Numbered from the stretch's first letter, positions 10,117-23,117 are shown. The stretch is 64,000 nucleotides of DNA from Flaccisagitta enflata (GCA_965153355.1 OZ231127.1:50406001-50470000), one strand, 5' to 3'. Numbers and translations are program-made. Notes: a model not told the origin generated them from the letters alone.

Positions 10117-12786
10117 ATGGTTGGAGGCCTTATTCCAAAATTAGCCCAAGTTTTGCTTGGAGTGGTATTAGACATTTGCTTATTTGCCGGCGCGCAAACT
10201 CATGGGCCGTATTGGCATTGGCATCACACTCTCTCACACCTGCACTTAAGTGCCCCAATTTTCATTCTCTGCCTAACGGCTCCTTTCTTTTCTGTCTTTA
10301 CTTTGTTCTTCAGATGGCGTGCCATTGGATACTTGTTAGGCGCCTTTGCCTTTCTCACGGTCTTATGCGGCTCACTCTCAGAGTCCAAGACCATAGTAGT
10401 CCCTATGACGCGTCCATTCAGTCCGTGTGTGGCCTTGTCTGAGACATCGCAAATCCATCAAACATTCGGAACCATTCCGATTGTCGCCGAAATGGACATG
10501 TCCAACAACGCGGACGAATTATATGCAGAAACTTTTGGGCCCAACGCAACACGCGAAGAACGGCATGGCAAGAACTACAATTGTATGATATCCATGTCCC
10601 AAAAAGTGTCCAGCTTAGTCGATGCGTTATTATCTCGTTTGTTGGAAGTTCTCTCATTAAGAACAAAATCATATACCGATTCGATTGCAGGTGCTTTTGA
10701 TGAAAAGTTTAATAAACCTAGGCAATACAGACATGCTAATGATTCAAACGGACTCTTTGACATACTGACAGATGACGCAAGCTTAATTCTGGACCAGCTG
10801 CCAGAAATGGACGCTGTCGAGCCTTTGGCCCCTAACTCTGATTCAGACCTGGCTTTTGTTCAGCTCCAGAACCTCCCAGACAACCCGGACGACCTCCCGC
10901 TGGGTCGGAGAAACAAAAGGTCAACTGACGGACAGGTGACAAACAAGCTTGATAATGTCCCCAACTCAACTACCCTGAGCAGAAATGAGCGGGCTGTGTC
11001 CTCGGCAACCAGTCTTGCGATCACTGTCGGATTAGCTAACTTAGCCTTGTCGGGAACAATGGCATTATACTATAATTCGCGAATCGAAAATCTGAACTAT
11101 GTCCTTCGCCAAATGGTGGATCAGATGACGTCATTTGGGCGTTGGTCGGGAAAAATAAAGGGAAACGTGCAAATGATCAAAAATGAGTTCACTCAAGCTG
11201 CTTGCAGGCTCGACTCACTTTATGAAGCTCTCTCCCGCCTTGGCGAGCAACATGCTTGCACTAAGCTAGCTACAACCTTCCTGACTGACCTGAGTTCATT
11301 GGCCTCGACTTTCGACCAACTGTTTGATCTCCTAGTAACTGGACAAATGTCACCAAAGGTAATCTCGGTAAGCACTCTGCAAACCCTCATGGATCAAGCT
11401 TTCTTTTTTGAAAATATGCTTGTGAAACGGTTCCCTCTGTCTTTTTACTCTCAGTCATCTCTCAGCTTGCTTTCGGTGGACGCTTCAAAACAAACAATAA
11501 GAATTTTAATCGCTACGCCTCGTATCGCTGACCAAGCTAGCTATCATCGCCTTACTCTGCTTACTGCTGTCACTTCTGTCAAGCTGGGTAGTCGGTTTTA
11601 CGACAAAGAGATTGATCTGCCGAACACAGAACTCGCGATTCCCATTGAAATCTCTAAACAATATGGTTTTAAGTTAGAAAAAATGAACAAGGAACAAATT
11701 TCAAGGCTGCGTATTCCGCTTGATTGTGGGCGTTTCCAGAAAGTGGAATACTGTAGGGACTTTGTCCCTCTCTCCAAGCCGGAACAAGATTGTATTTTCA
11801 GTCTTTTGCATGACGATGCTGAGCTTAGTCACCACTGCAAATACAGAATGACCCGTCGCGAAAAACATACACCATGGTACATCACCAAGTCGGCGACAGG
11901 TTCTTTGTTATCGACTACGAGCGACGTGGACGTCTACGGCGTGGATCGAAGTAAAAGTCCTGGATTGCAGGAGGTCTTTCTGACCAACGGACGGTTCGGT
12001 TCCACCAATAAAGGCATTTGTTTATTCATCTCTTCAGTGTTCTCCGCGTTGAAGCTCGTGGGTAGAAGTGCTGATTTTCGTCAAAATCTCACTTTGTCAC
12101 AAAATACGGATTTGTTCTACACAAGCACATTGGCGACGTCTTCAAGACAGTTTTCCATCGAGCACTATCGGTGGTTTGAGACAGAGACCGGGGATTTCTC
12201 TATGCAAGACCTTGAGAAATTCGTCGACGTCGACCATCGCATGGGGCTCCTCGACATGGATCTCGAGCCAGTCCACATTGACTTTGGAAGTTGGAATTGG
12301 TCTCTCATCTCTGTTATGGTCGTAGGGACCGCAGCAGCAGTCGGCGTGTTGTATATTGGTTTCGGATGTAAATACGGAAGACGGTGGATTCCTCGATGTC
12401 CCCGCGGAAATGTTCAAAGGGGAGGAGGTGATGCTGAAGCCGGAATGTCAAGTCGAGTTCGCGGTGCCCTTCCTGGGCAGCCGGTGAATCCTCCTTACGC
12501 GCGCTTCAGTCAAAATCAAGGAGTGCCGAGGATCATTATCAATGCTGCAGGTGCTGATGCTGCACACCAGAATAACACAAGGCGTAGTCAGCGCCGTCGC
12601 CAGAATGAGGCTATCCGTGTTCTTGCTCGTGCCATTTTTGATCCGAACGCACCAAATCCGAATGTCCAAGCGGCGGTGGGTCCTCAGAATAGAATTGAGG
12701 ACGCGCCCCCGCCATACGGAAATGATCAGTTAGTTGCAGCGCCACCCCCGTTACCATCCGGAGCTGTGGAAGCAAATGGTGAATGA
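10117..12786 (+). CDS. Retroviral-type envelope-like glycoprotein of an LTR retroelement
   Basis: An uninterrupted 889-codon frame. Features in order: a hydrophobic signal-like segment just after 10314; a furin-type site RRNKR at 10906-10920; a hydrophobic Ala/Ser/Gly-rich segment at about 10993-11073 that resembles a fusion peptide; a heptad-like helical stretch after it; many Cys; a transmembrane segment at about 12301-12370 (SLISVMVVGTAAAVGVLYI); and a tail of about 138 residues. The tail is rich in Arg and Pro and includes PPPY (about 12706-12717), a motif used in other viral proteins to recruit NEDD4-type ligases for budding. This layout is that of a class I-like envelope. A pyrimidine tract and CAG at 10283-10313 look like a splice acceptor, so the natural protein probably starts from a spliced message as in errantiviruses, not at 10117. 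No family assignment is possible by eye. Confidence 0.75.
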   Translation: MVGGLIPKLAQVLLGVVLDICLFAGAQTHGPYWHWHHTLSHLHLSAPIFILCLTAPFFSVFTLFFRWRAIGYLLGAFAFLTVLCGSLSESKTIVVPMTRPFSPCVALSETSQIHQTFGTIPIVAEMDMSNNADELYAETFGPNATREERHGKNYNCMISMSQKVSSLVDALLSRLLEVLSLRTKSYTDSIAGAFDEKFNKPRQYRHANDSNGLFDILTDDASLILDQLPEMDAVEPLAPNSDSDLAFVQLQNLPDNPDDLPLGRRNKRSTDGQVTNKLDNVPNSTTLSRNERAVSSATSLAITVGLANLALSGTMALYYNSRIENLNYVLRQMVDQMTSFGRWSGKIKGNVQMIKNEFTQAACRLDSLYEALSRLGEQHACTKLATTFLTDLSSLASTFDQLFDLLVTGQMSPKVISVSTLQTLMDQAFFFENMLVKRFPLSFYSQSSLSLLSVDASKQTIRILIATPRIADQASYHRLTLLTAVTSVKLGSRFYDKEIDLPNTELAIPIEISKQYGFKLEKMNKEQISRLRIPLDCGRFQKVEYCRDFVPLSKPEQDCIFSLLHDDAELSHHCKYRMTRREKHTPWYITKSATGSLLSTTSDVDVYGVDRSKSPGLQEVFLTNGRFGSTNKGICLFISSVFSALKLVGRSADFRQNLTLSQNTDLFYTSTLATSSRQFSIEHYRWFETETGDFSMQDLEKFVDVDHRMGLLDMDLEPVHIDFGSWNWSLISVMVVGTAAAVGVLYIGFGCKYGRRWIPRCPRGNVQRGGGDAEAGMSSRVRGALPGQPVNPPYARFSQNQGVPRIIINAAGADAAHQNNTRRSQRRRQNEAIRVLARAIFDPNAPNPNVQAAVGPQNRIEDAPPPYGNDQLVAAPPPLPSGAVEANGE
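10283..10313 (+). promoter_or_regulatory. Putative splice acceptor for the envelope message
   Basis: A near-pure pyrimidine run is followed by TTCTTCAG at 10306-10313. The envelope frame continues in phase 2 from here and immediately encodes a hydrophobic signal-peptide-like stretch. The ATG that directly follows the AG is in a different frame, which stops at 10442, so an upstream exon would have to supply the start codon. Confidence 0.6.
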
Positions 12787-13209
12787 ATGTGTGAGCAGGT
12801 TCACTTTACATAATTAAAATCGACAAGATTTTGACCCGCCCTAGATGTAAATACTTTATAAAAAATTTTATTGAAATGGGTTTGTACTTAAACTTCTTTA
12901 GGTTGATGTGTAACTGGTTGGGGAGAGGACAGAGTTGGGTGGATTTGTTTGAATTTACTAGGAAATTTTGCAAGTCTCTGCCCTCGTAGTCTGAATTTTC
13001 CATAAAAACCAGTTAAATCCCTTTGAAAGAGTGCTGACTTGTTTCAAGTTTATCCTCTACATTTTCGCTGTATATTATTATTATCGTGTAATAATTGGTT
13101 GAAATTTTTTCTTTTTCCCATTCCTGATTATGGTTTTTCTTTTTATTTTCCATTTTATTCTGATGCTATTTTTAAGCCTGTGTTGGTACCTGTTTTATTC
13201 GGTTGTTAA

Positions 13210-13790
13210 TTTGGGGGAGGATCTATCGCTATATCGCTATGCCCTGATTACTGCCCCTGCCCATCTTCGTTTGTAGTTGTGCAAAATAACAACCTCAGGC
13301 CTTTAATATCATATGTATGTACCTCACTCCCCATGGCCCCACTTTGCATCCACATGATTTCCCCCCTCTCCTGACTCGATCCCTCTGAATCTGTGCTCTC
13401 ATTGGTTACATTGATAAGTCTATGTGGAAAAGTGTGGTTTATTCTAGACTCTTCTATTCTGGAAGTTTCCTTCCTTTATATTGTATTGAGAATGTTCTAG
13501 AAGCCTTCCTTTACATTGTATTGAGAAAGATCTAGAAGCCTCTAGATCTTTCTATCGATCCCTCATGTCGATCCCTCATGTCGATCCTGTCCTCCTCCTC
13601 TACCCCCTCTTGCTGTCCTGAGCCTTTGCCATTGCTATATCACATCTTGCAATGTACCATGTTTAACTTCATAATGGTAAGTCATACATTATTGGTGTTC
13701 AAGTAATCATCATACAAATAAAGATGTAGAGGATCTAATCTTGTCTTTATCAATTATTATTAAATCTTAAGTGCCTCAATCATTAGCCTA
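13210..13790 (+). mobile_element. Possible polypurine tract and 3' LTR of the envelope-bearing element
   Basis: TTTGGGGGAGGA at about 13210-13221 is a plausible polypurine tract, 420 bp after the envelope stop. Downstream sequence contains AATAAA near 13716 and short internal duplications (TCTAGATCTTTC, ATCCCTCATGTCG). The matching 5' LTR would lie left of the window, so LTR borders cannot be fixed; the right border given is a guess. Confidence 0.35.
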
Positions 13791-14094
13791 GTGAGATAGG
13801 GTAGTGGTACGGAGAAAAGCTACATAGAGGTAGGTGTCTGTCCAGCCACCTTTACAGGAGGAGTGTAGTGGAGGGACACATGCCCCATCTGTATGCTAAA
13901 GATTATACTGTAAGTAACGAGAACTAACCTGATCTCGATATTTTAGATAGGGTCTGAGATCAGTAGCGGGGTCAGACGGGAAGAGGGATAGACGATTAGA
14001 GAGGCTAGACGCTGATACGATTCAACATATCCGGGTCGATTGAATAAATGCCGTAACCATTTCTTAAATAAGGTGTGTGTTAATTGTTTGTGAC

Positions 14095-14250
14095 TGTTGA
14101 CCTTTGTGTTGTGTTTGTGTTGTTTTTGTTGTTTGTTGTTTGTGTGTGTGTTTGTGTGTGTTGAAGTGAAATTTGTTTGTGTTTTTGTGTGTTTGTGAAA
14201 ATTTTTGTGTGTTTGTGTTTTTTTTGGTGTGTGTTTGTGTTGTTGTGTGG
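14095..14250. repeat. TG/TTG-rich low-complexity sequence
   Basis: Long runs of GTGTGTTTGTGT-like sequence. The open frames on both strands here are low-complexity artefacts. Confidence 0.8.
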
Positions 14251-14545
14251 TTCTTGAAATTTTTATAAATTTTATCATTTTCAAATTGAACAATCATCAT
14301 CCACTAGATTCTTTCAAGTTTTGTCATCACTAAAACAAATTTAATTTTGTTTTTTTCTTTTGAAATTGTTCTTTGTGTATCTTCTCAAGTTGCGTTTACG
14401 CAGACAGAAAATTAGTCCAAAATGAATTTTGAAGCTTTGTAAAATATGATCTTTTGTGCATGAATGTTATTTTGACCTGTTTTGTGAGCTCTTTACTGTT
14501 ATTTTTGATTGCTCACGCAAATTGACTGACGAATCAACCTCTATA

Positions 14546-14675
14546 TCTTTCTCTCTTTCCTTCTGTCTCTCTTCTCTTCTCTCTCTCTCTCTCTCTCTTC
14601 TCCTTTCTTCTATCTCGATTTGTTACTGTCTCTTCTCCTTATTTTCTCTCATTGTCTCTCCTCTCCTCTCTCTCT

Positions 14676-14773
<98 letters not shown>
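14546..14773. repeat. CT-dinucleotide microsatellite
   Basis: CT-rich sequence that becomes a pure (CT)n run from about 14683 to 14773, on the order of 45 uninterrupted dinucleotides. Confidence 0.95.
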
Positions 14774-14774
<1 letters not shown>

Positions 14775-15054
14775 GCAGAGTAAAATGCAAAAGCTAGCGT
14801 TATAGAAATCAATTTGTGTAACACCTCGATTATTCCTTTTAATTATATAGGTCTAAAAATTAGGATCAATGAAAAATATTAATCTTTGCAAAAATGCAAA
14901 AATTAAAAAAGATTCAAAAATTCATAACGCCAAAACTAATGATCATAGAGAAAAATTAGCTCTTTCTTAGCTATGAATATCAAAAAATGTATACTCCCAA
15001 CCCAAAAACCGTTTAACTTTTAAAAATTGTTGTGGAAAATTTTTTTTCCCCTAC

Positions 15055-15091
15055 GTTTCAAAAAGTCGAATTGCGTAATTCGACTTTTTTT
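15055..15091. repeat. Short hairpin
   Basis: AAAAAGTCGAATT and AATTCGACTTTTT face each other around a GCGT loop. It lies just upstream of the exons of the Ser/Pro-rich gene. Confidence 0.75.
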
Positions 15092-15196
15092 CAATCATTT
15101 TAGATATTGTCTATGGTGTTGATGGGCGATTGATTAACCATCTTGCATTGAAGTTTAACTCGCCAATAAAATAACATCGTTTGTGACCTATTTCAG

Positions 15197-18100
15197 GTGA
15201 TTCTCCTTCCAGTCAAGGTTCAAGCGGGAAAACCTCACTGTCCCCATTGGATCAATCCATGGCCCTTTTGAGTCAGCCACCCAGCAGCATTGTTTCAGGC
15301 AAAATCAAGTGAGTGAAAACTTTTCAGGGCTTTGCCTAACCATTCCATGATTTTCGTAAATAACATTGTTATGAAACGGCCTTGGCGCCAAAATGCCGGG
15401 GTTAACTTTCGAAAAAGCAACCATTTTGTCCCATTGACTATTCAAGGCGACCTATTTCGTTATCGAGGCAGCGAAGCGTGTCACCCATAAGGTCGCAGGA
15501 TCGCTTTGTTTCGCCCTCACGCGTGCCGACGAGAATGCCTCTGGTCACTCCAGAGGAAGGTGGAGGAGGAAGTAATCGGTCGGCGCAGAGTGGACTCAAT
15601 GTGCAATATCAGCCAAAAATGAACCAAGGATTGTTTAAAAGGTATCCTATTGACTGAGTGAGTGAAGAATCGAATTGATCAGGGATATATGCTAATTCAG
15701 ATATCTCATTTTACATTCTCAGTTCGCTTGCGGCTGCGCATTCGCCGACCTCGGGTGAGTGATATCTCAGTTCGTGATGTTATTACCAGTAATGGCGGCT
15801 GTCGCCGTGAGGAAAAAAGTCGTAAGCATTGGTCACTTTTCACCATCTTCAGTCACTGAAATTTTGTTAGATCAAATCAAAAGCAATTGTATGTATTGAC
15901 TGCACTGGAAATCAGAGAAAAATAGGACTGAGCCAAATGAGCTAGATGAGCTAAAATAATCAAAATGATTCAACCAGACAACCAGCTTTGCTCACTGACA
16001 TGCTTTCTTGTATTTGCATGCTAAAATCAAAACATTAATCTATATATCCTGTTTAAAATCAGAGAAGAAGCGCAAGCTAAATGAGCTAAATGAGCTAAAA
16101 TACTTGAAAACGCCCTCATAGATGAGCAGCTCTGCTCACTGACATGTTTTTTTATTTGCTTGCTTAAACAAGTTTGAAAATACTCATTCATTTATCATAT
16201 TTGAAATCAGAAAGAACAGACTGAGCTAAGTGAGCTAAATGAGCTGAAATGCTCAAAAATACCCTCACAGATGAGCAGCTGTGCTCATAAACATATTTTC
16301 TCGTATTTGCATGCTCAAGTAAACATAAATACACTCTTTCATTGATTGAACACAAAATCGTAAAAAATTGAAAAAAATTCCATTCGAATTTTTCGTAAAT
16401 AAATCTTTAAAAAATCATAGCGCCAAATGTATTTGTCGTAGAGCATTCTGCTTGGCGCCAAATGAAAGAGAATTATCAAATTTACTTACTCTATCAATTT
16501 CATTGGAGGCCTCAATCGCCCCTAGGAGACCCTCAACTTTTTAATAAGAAAATGAAAACCCTGTTTCTCTCGAATATGTCAAATAGTCGAAGACTGACTT
16601 CGACTTTTTTCCCGATTAGTAGCACACCTTGTCCGTCATGTCGGTTGAAATTTCGATTCGGTGAGCGCCTGCGAGAATCAAAGAACTGGGTGACTGGGGG
16701 GAAGCCAGATCTGTAAAACGGCTAGGATTTATGATAAAATTTTGTACCACAAAATGCACCTATAGGTGTACTAATACTGTACTATGTCGTTAAAGGTTTT
16801 AGAGCCATTCCAAACATTTTTTTTTTCTTAGAAGAAAATTTTTTTTCAGTTTTTTTGCTGATTTTGACCTCAAAAATGACACACACAAAAATTTCTTTCA
16901 AAGTTAGACATGTTTACACAATTTTTTTTGTTGGGGATTTTGCGCCTATGGCACCCAAAACTCAAAAAACACTAAGTGAATAGCTCCTCAAGTTTTTAAT
17001 AAAATTGCCTGATTTTTCGTGTGACAGTATTTAAAGGACTCGCTGATAAGTGTGCAAAATTTTAGCTCTTAAAATGAATTTTTGATACAGTTATGATATT
17101 TTAAATATTCACAAAATGCGATGTAGGACGATTTTCCCTCAAATTTTTTTCAAATAAAAAATTCTGCCAATTGTAATTTTTTGTAAATAGTCAATAATTA
17201 GGAGTTTCTAAAATTTTTTGAACTAGCCCTCCTAAAAATTTCTCCAAAAATGCAAAAACGACCCATTTTTTGAGGTTAAAAAAAAACTGTCTGTCATCCA
17301 ATCATCCTCATTTTTGATAGTTGTTATCTGTTATGTACCCTAACTTCGCTTAGAATTTGAGCCCACTTTGACTTACAGCTGCGGAGATATTATCATTCAA
17401 AGTTACTTTGTCAGAGCAAAGTCAGCAACATTTACATTAGGCCGTTTTTGAGCTGTGTAAAATTTCCTTTTTAGTCGCGGACAGGCGACTCTATAAAAGG
17501 TTTTGTCCGTCCATCGGTCCGTTGTGTTCGAGTTTGAAAGTGTGAAAACGCGCATTTCCGCCCCTGCCCACCCGTCCGCGACTAGTATTGGCCGTGTATC
17601 TGGCCTTGTTTCTTTCTGATACCTCCTTTTTGGCTGAAGTTACTCAGGATCAACCATATTTGTCATGGTGTACAGGAACAGGAAATTTTGGTTTCATGTT
17701 ACTTTTTGGGCAGCGGCCCCAAAGGGCCGATGTCCTGTAGGACACGGGTGAATTTCCTTACGTCCGTCCGTCCGTACGTCTGTCCATCCGTCCCCCCCCT
17801 CCGAAGCTTCTCAAGCCTCTCAGGCCTCAAACCCAGCCTCTCAGGCCTCAAATCCAGCCTCTCTGGCCTCAAATCTGGCCTCTCAGGCCTCAAATCTGGC
17901 CTCTCAGGCCTCAAATCTGGCCTCTCAGGCCTAGAACCTGGTTTCTCAGGCCTAAAACCTGGCCGCTCAGACTTCAAATCCAGCCTTTCAGGCCTCAAAT
18001 CCCACCTCTCAAGCCTCAAATCCAGCCTCTTGGGCCCCAAATGCAGCTTCTTGGGCCTTAAACCCAGCCTCTCGGGCCTCAAATTCCCATTAAATAACAT

Positions 18101-20068
18101 GACAAATTGACAAAAAATTGGTACCGCTGACCATGTGCAATCCTTGGATGACTTTTTGCTTATGATGTAGATTTACAATCTAAAAATATGATTGTGATTT
18201 TAGTTAATTTCTTTTTATATATTGTATAAGGTGTTTCAATAATGTTTTTAAACCTAGAATAATGACTACAGTTTCATAATGATCAATAAAAAAGATTGAA
18301 TGTATCAATTCCTTAGAAAAATAGTAAACAAAATTTCAAAACCTTGAGTGAAATTGTATCACAGCCTCAGTGAAGACAATTTTGCATTTCTAAAAATATG
18401 GCCCTTTTATTATATGGTTTTAAAAAGAAGCCATGTTTTTGGAAATGCAAATCTATTTATCTTTACGCAACGATAACAGAAGTGAGATGGAAAAGTATAT
18501 TTTCCATGAAAAATCTTCATTTTTCTGTCTTTTTTCAATACATTGTGTACAAAAAATCTGTTTGTCAGAGATTATTTATGGAAAAATTGTTCATCAGTTA
18601 AAAAATGTTTTTTTCAACAAAAAAAAAAAATCATAAAAAGATAATATAAAAAATTTTTTTAAAAATTGTAATGACACATGAAATTTCTTCTTCCCGTACA
18701 CTGCGTCATATTTATATTCCAAAATTTCACACTTGTCAGTCATTGTTGTAGAGTTATGAAGATCCAAAGATGAAACAAACACCAATTTTTCAACAAAAAC
18801 TAAAAAAAAAAGGTCCTCAAAAGGGGGGTCAAAACAACTTGAAATTATCCAATTCGCCTAGATTCAAAACCCTGGTGACAACTTTTTTTCAATTCTTTAA
18901 AAAAAAATTATTTTCCACTAAAAAGTTGGCATTTTTTCAAACTTGGGACCTTCATGACTCTAAAATGGCTTGACTGACAAGTGTGAAATTTTGGAATATG
19001 AATATATGCTTGATCCTGAGTAACTCCATTCAAAATGGAGGTATCAGTAAGAAAAAAGAATTTTACGCAAGCTCAAAAATGGACAAAATGCAAATTTTGC
19101 TCTAAGTAACTTTGAACATTAATATCTCCGCAGCTGTTAGTCGCAGTGAGCTCAAATTTTAAGGTAAACTTAGGATAGATAACAGGTAACAACTAATGAA
19201 AATGAAGATGAACGGATGACGGACAGTTTTGTTATTCAACCTCTAAAGATAAAACATTTTGCTACGCTATTTCTTAGAGAGATTTTTTTTCTTAAAGGGC
19301 TAGTTCAAATTTTCTTTAATAACTCTTAATTCGCGATTTATCATTTCGGGAAATAACATTGGCAGAATTTTTTATTTGAAAAAAATATTTGAGGGAAAAG
19401 CAAGAATTTTGTGAATATTTCAAAATTTCATTACTGTATCAAAAATTCATTTTAAGGGCTCAAATTTTGCACACATATTAACGAATACTAAAACTACTAC
19501 CACACAAAAAATCAGGCAATTTTATCAAAGCTTAGAGCTATTCCACTTTTTGAGATTTGGGTGCCATAGTTACAAAATTAGGCGGAAAATCTTCAACAAA
19601 AAAGAAATTTGTGTAAATGTGTCGAGCTAACATACATATCAAAGACATTTTTTTTCTCATATCTAAAGTCAAAATCAGCAAAAAAAAATTGGAATGGCTC
19701 GAAAACCTTAAACCACATAGTACACCTTAAGGTGCATTTTGTGGTAAAAAATTTGATCATGAATTCAAGCCGTTTTACAGATATGGCTTCCGTCCAGTTA
19801 CCCAGTTCTTTGATTCTCGTACTATACTGCTAGCTGCTCTGCTGAATTCGTGTGGTTCCTAACTGAAAACCCGTCTGCCATCAAAGGACCAGGAGTTGAA
19901 GTTGAGTCTCGCTCTTCTTTGGGCGCGGCGACAAAAACGCCGGAGGAATCTAGGACGCCGCCAGATATAAATCCTGAAAAGACTTCTCAACCTTCCGAGA
20001 AGAGTCGTACGGATACAACGCCAGCCGCCCCTTCGCCCACTAACGATAGAGAACCGCGATTCGTTTAA
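15197..20068 (+). CDS. Unrecognised Ser/Pro-rich protein, 3' exons (partial)
   Basis: Four exons join in frame: 15197-15308, 15447-15641, 15723-15754 and 19887-20068 (stop at 20066-20068). All have GT-AG borders, and phases are 1, 2, 2, 1 from the entry side. The first listed exon starts in phase 1, so at least one exon is missing upstream; I could not find it between the CT repeat and 15.2 kb. The encoded 170 or so residues are disordered and rich in Ser, Pro, Arg and Gln. They include SRQRSVSPIRSQDRFVSPS, which contains RxxSxP-type sites such as 14-3-3 or proline-directed kinases recognise. No domain is recognisable. The final intron of 4.1 kb is occupied by a large foldback element. Confidence 0.62.
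15912..16347. repeat. Three tandem copies of a roughly 147 bp unit
   Basis: Copies start near 15912, 16061 and 16206, each beginning ATCAGA and containing GAGCTAAATGAGCTAAAAT-like runs and a GAGCAGCTCTGCTCACTGACAT-like inverted motif. The unit lies in the last intron of the Ser/Pro-rich gene. Confidence 0.85.
17470..17612 (+). mobile_element. Short element of the GTCGCGGAC family
   Basis: It starts with a hairpin (AGTCGCGGACAGGCGACT), then CTATAAAAGG and CCGTCC repeats. It ends CGCCCCTGCCCACCCGTCCG followed by CCGTGTAT and GGCCTTGTT. Related copies occur at about 29850-30165, 30440-30580 and 55220-55437. Confidence 0.75.
17704..18150 (+). mobile_element. GGGCAGCGGCCCC-family element with internal minisatellite
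   Basis: It begins GGGCAGCGGCCCCAAAGGG, followed by GATGTCCTGTAGGACAC and CCGTCC repeats. Next come about a dozen copies of a roughly 22 bp unit (CTCAGGCCTCAAATCTGGC). It ends at GGTACCGCTGACCATGTG and a CCTTGGATGACT-type flank. Other members are listed at 39.8, 40.5, 51.7, 57.4-58.1 and 60.8 kb. Confidence 0.8.
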
Positions 20069-21079
20069 TCCAATGTCTCCTCACCTAACGCCATTATCAG
20101 CCTGTCTTACCATTACCTCGTCCTTGTTTGGCCTTCCAGTCATGTAGATAGTGTCGACATGTTATTTTTAACTTTCCAGAATGAAAAAGACCTGGTGTTG
20201 GCTAAAATTTTTAGAATAAATCTTGTGCATTTTCAATTGTCTTTCATTGCCAAAATTAATAGTAACATTTTACAAGCCATCGCTCTTTACTTCCTGGATA
20301 GTGCTATCTAGCTAAGAAAACGTATCTAATGAATCATACATTGAAATAAATGACATTTCATACGTGACAACTGATATATTATCAATTTGGACTGAAAAAG
20401 TTATATTACACGTTTCTTGAGTCAACAACATAAGATGGGAACAGCGTTTACTGTTTAGGCACAACCATATACTTACAAGGAAGGAACTAAAACAAAGTGG
20501 CGTAATTTAAGAGAATATACAACCACAGACGAGAGGAGATGGTAGCTGAGGCCCATATAACTCCGCAATATTTTCTGGATTTATTATAACATGCATATGA
20601 AGCCAGTATATTTTCTAATTATGTTTTGTTTTATAAGGGGATGTATTAACCCATGGCATAAAATTAATGGACAATGGTAGAATTGAGCCAGGAGGATACA
20701 TTTCCATTATGAAATTATATACAGATTATCTTAACTTCCGTCTGCATTACTGAAAACCTGTACTTCATAGCTTCCCATTAGATGTGATTGTCGATCAAAA
20801 GTAAAGATGGCATTTGACTCATGCAATAAATACACTGGACAAATTTTTCCTAGGTAGGTTGGAATATTTGAACCAAAAATGTCTTTAAATGATTCAACGG
20901 ATCGGGTTCATGTCAAACATGCTGACGTTATATTTACACTTATACATAGTTATCTTTGCTAGTTATCTTTGCTGTTGCCAATAGCAATGTCGTTAAAATC
21001 GGAGCTCACCCCTTAAAGTTATCATCTTAAGTCGTAGGATTATCGCAAGACTTGAAGGATAAACGGATACCCAAGTGAC

Positions 21080-22115
<1,036 letters not shown>

Positions 22116-23117
22116 TTGAACTACCCGCCAACGCCGAAAAAATCATGCGTTACGAACGGTCCGATCAACCACTTGACCATCCAACCGACATAGCGAGTTC
22201 TAGAGTAGCGTGCACGCGACTTAATTTAACGGCTGACAAAGATTCACGAGACTGGTAGTCAGAGAAAAAAAAGCTACCCAGTCATGAAATACGACTATAC
22301 TGTAACCGGCAAAATTAAAACCTCTGGGAACTCAAACATGGAAATTTTGATAAATATCATTTGAAAGCACATAACCTACCGTGATTTCTTTGACCAGCGG
22401 CATAACATCCACACCAATATGGGTAAGGATGCAATCACACCCGAGAGACTAAGAGATAAGTAACTTGCTTCAAACTTAAAATTCAGCAGTCAAATATAAC
22501 AGATTGGTAACCATTCATAATAATTACCAGATTATAAAGTTTTGTTGTGAAATCAAATTTAGCCTTAGTTTTTCTAAAGTTGGGGCGGGATTTAATAGGT
22601 CCCAATTCTTAAGGAAAATTAAAGTCATATGTCTTCAAATGCAATCTATCAATTTTTCAAAATGAATGCATAGCATAAAGGCTATACTGGCTGTACTGGT
22701 TAGCTGTTTGACCACGAGGTAAGAAACGAGCCGACTCCCCCAGATTTCCAGCGAAATGTTGACATCAAGGGTTGCCTCTGACCCGAATTGTAGGGCAAAA
22801 AAAAAAACGGTTTAAAAAAAGCCCAATTAAATGTGGATTATGAAACTACGGGAGCTCGAAACAACAATGCCAAGATGGTCTGACCAACTGTCACGCCCTC
22901 GTGAAGTGATGATCTGCGAACTTTTCCTTAGTCTGGAGGCCCGTGAGGGTGACCGAGCAACTTATGGTTTCTTATGACGTACTACCCGTCAGCAAGAAAG
23001 TTGTCGTAAATTAAAAAATATATCACGAAAAGGGAGAAAGGCTAGCAAAAACCGAAAAGCGAAATGTTACCGCTAAAATGCCATTTTGGAGTTAGTGAAA
23101 ATCACGTAGTGATTCAT

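Larger units (their letters stand above)
16670..19829. mobile_element. Large foldback (long inverted repeat) element in a gene intron
   Basis: The left arm starts near 16670 (AAAGAACTGGGTGACTGG, GTAAAACGGCT, CCACAAAATGCACC). It reappears in reverse order and complement at 19829-19650. The arms can be followed inward through shared blocks such as the GCAGCTGCGGAGATATTA region (about 17380, and 19125 inverted), giving roughly 0.8-1 kb per arm. The left arm is interrupted by two unrelated short elements (17470-17612 and 17704-18150), so the foldback is older than those insertions. No transposase frame is present. Confidence 0.85.

Noticed and set aside
14456-14824. Poly-Ser/Leu and poly-Arg/Glu frames
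   Set aside because: CT microsatellite translated on both strands. The same applies to the GA repeat at 21.4-21.8 kb.
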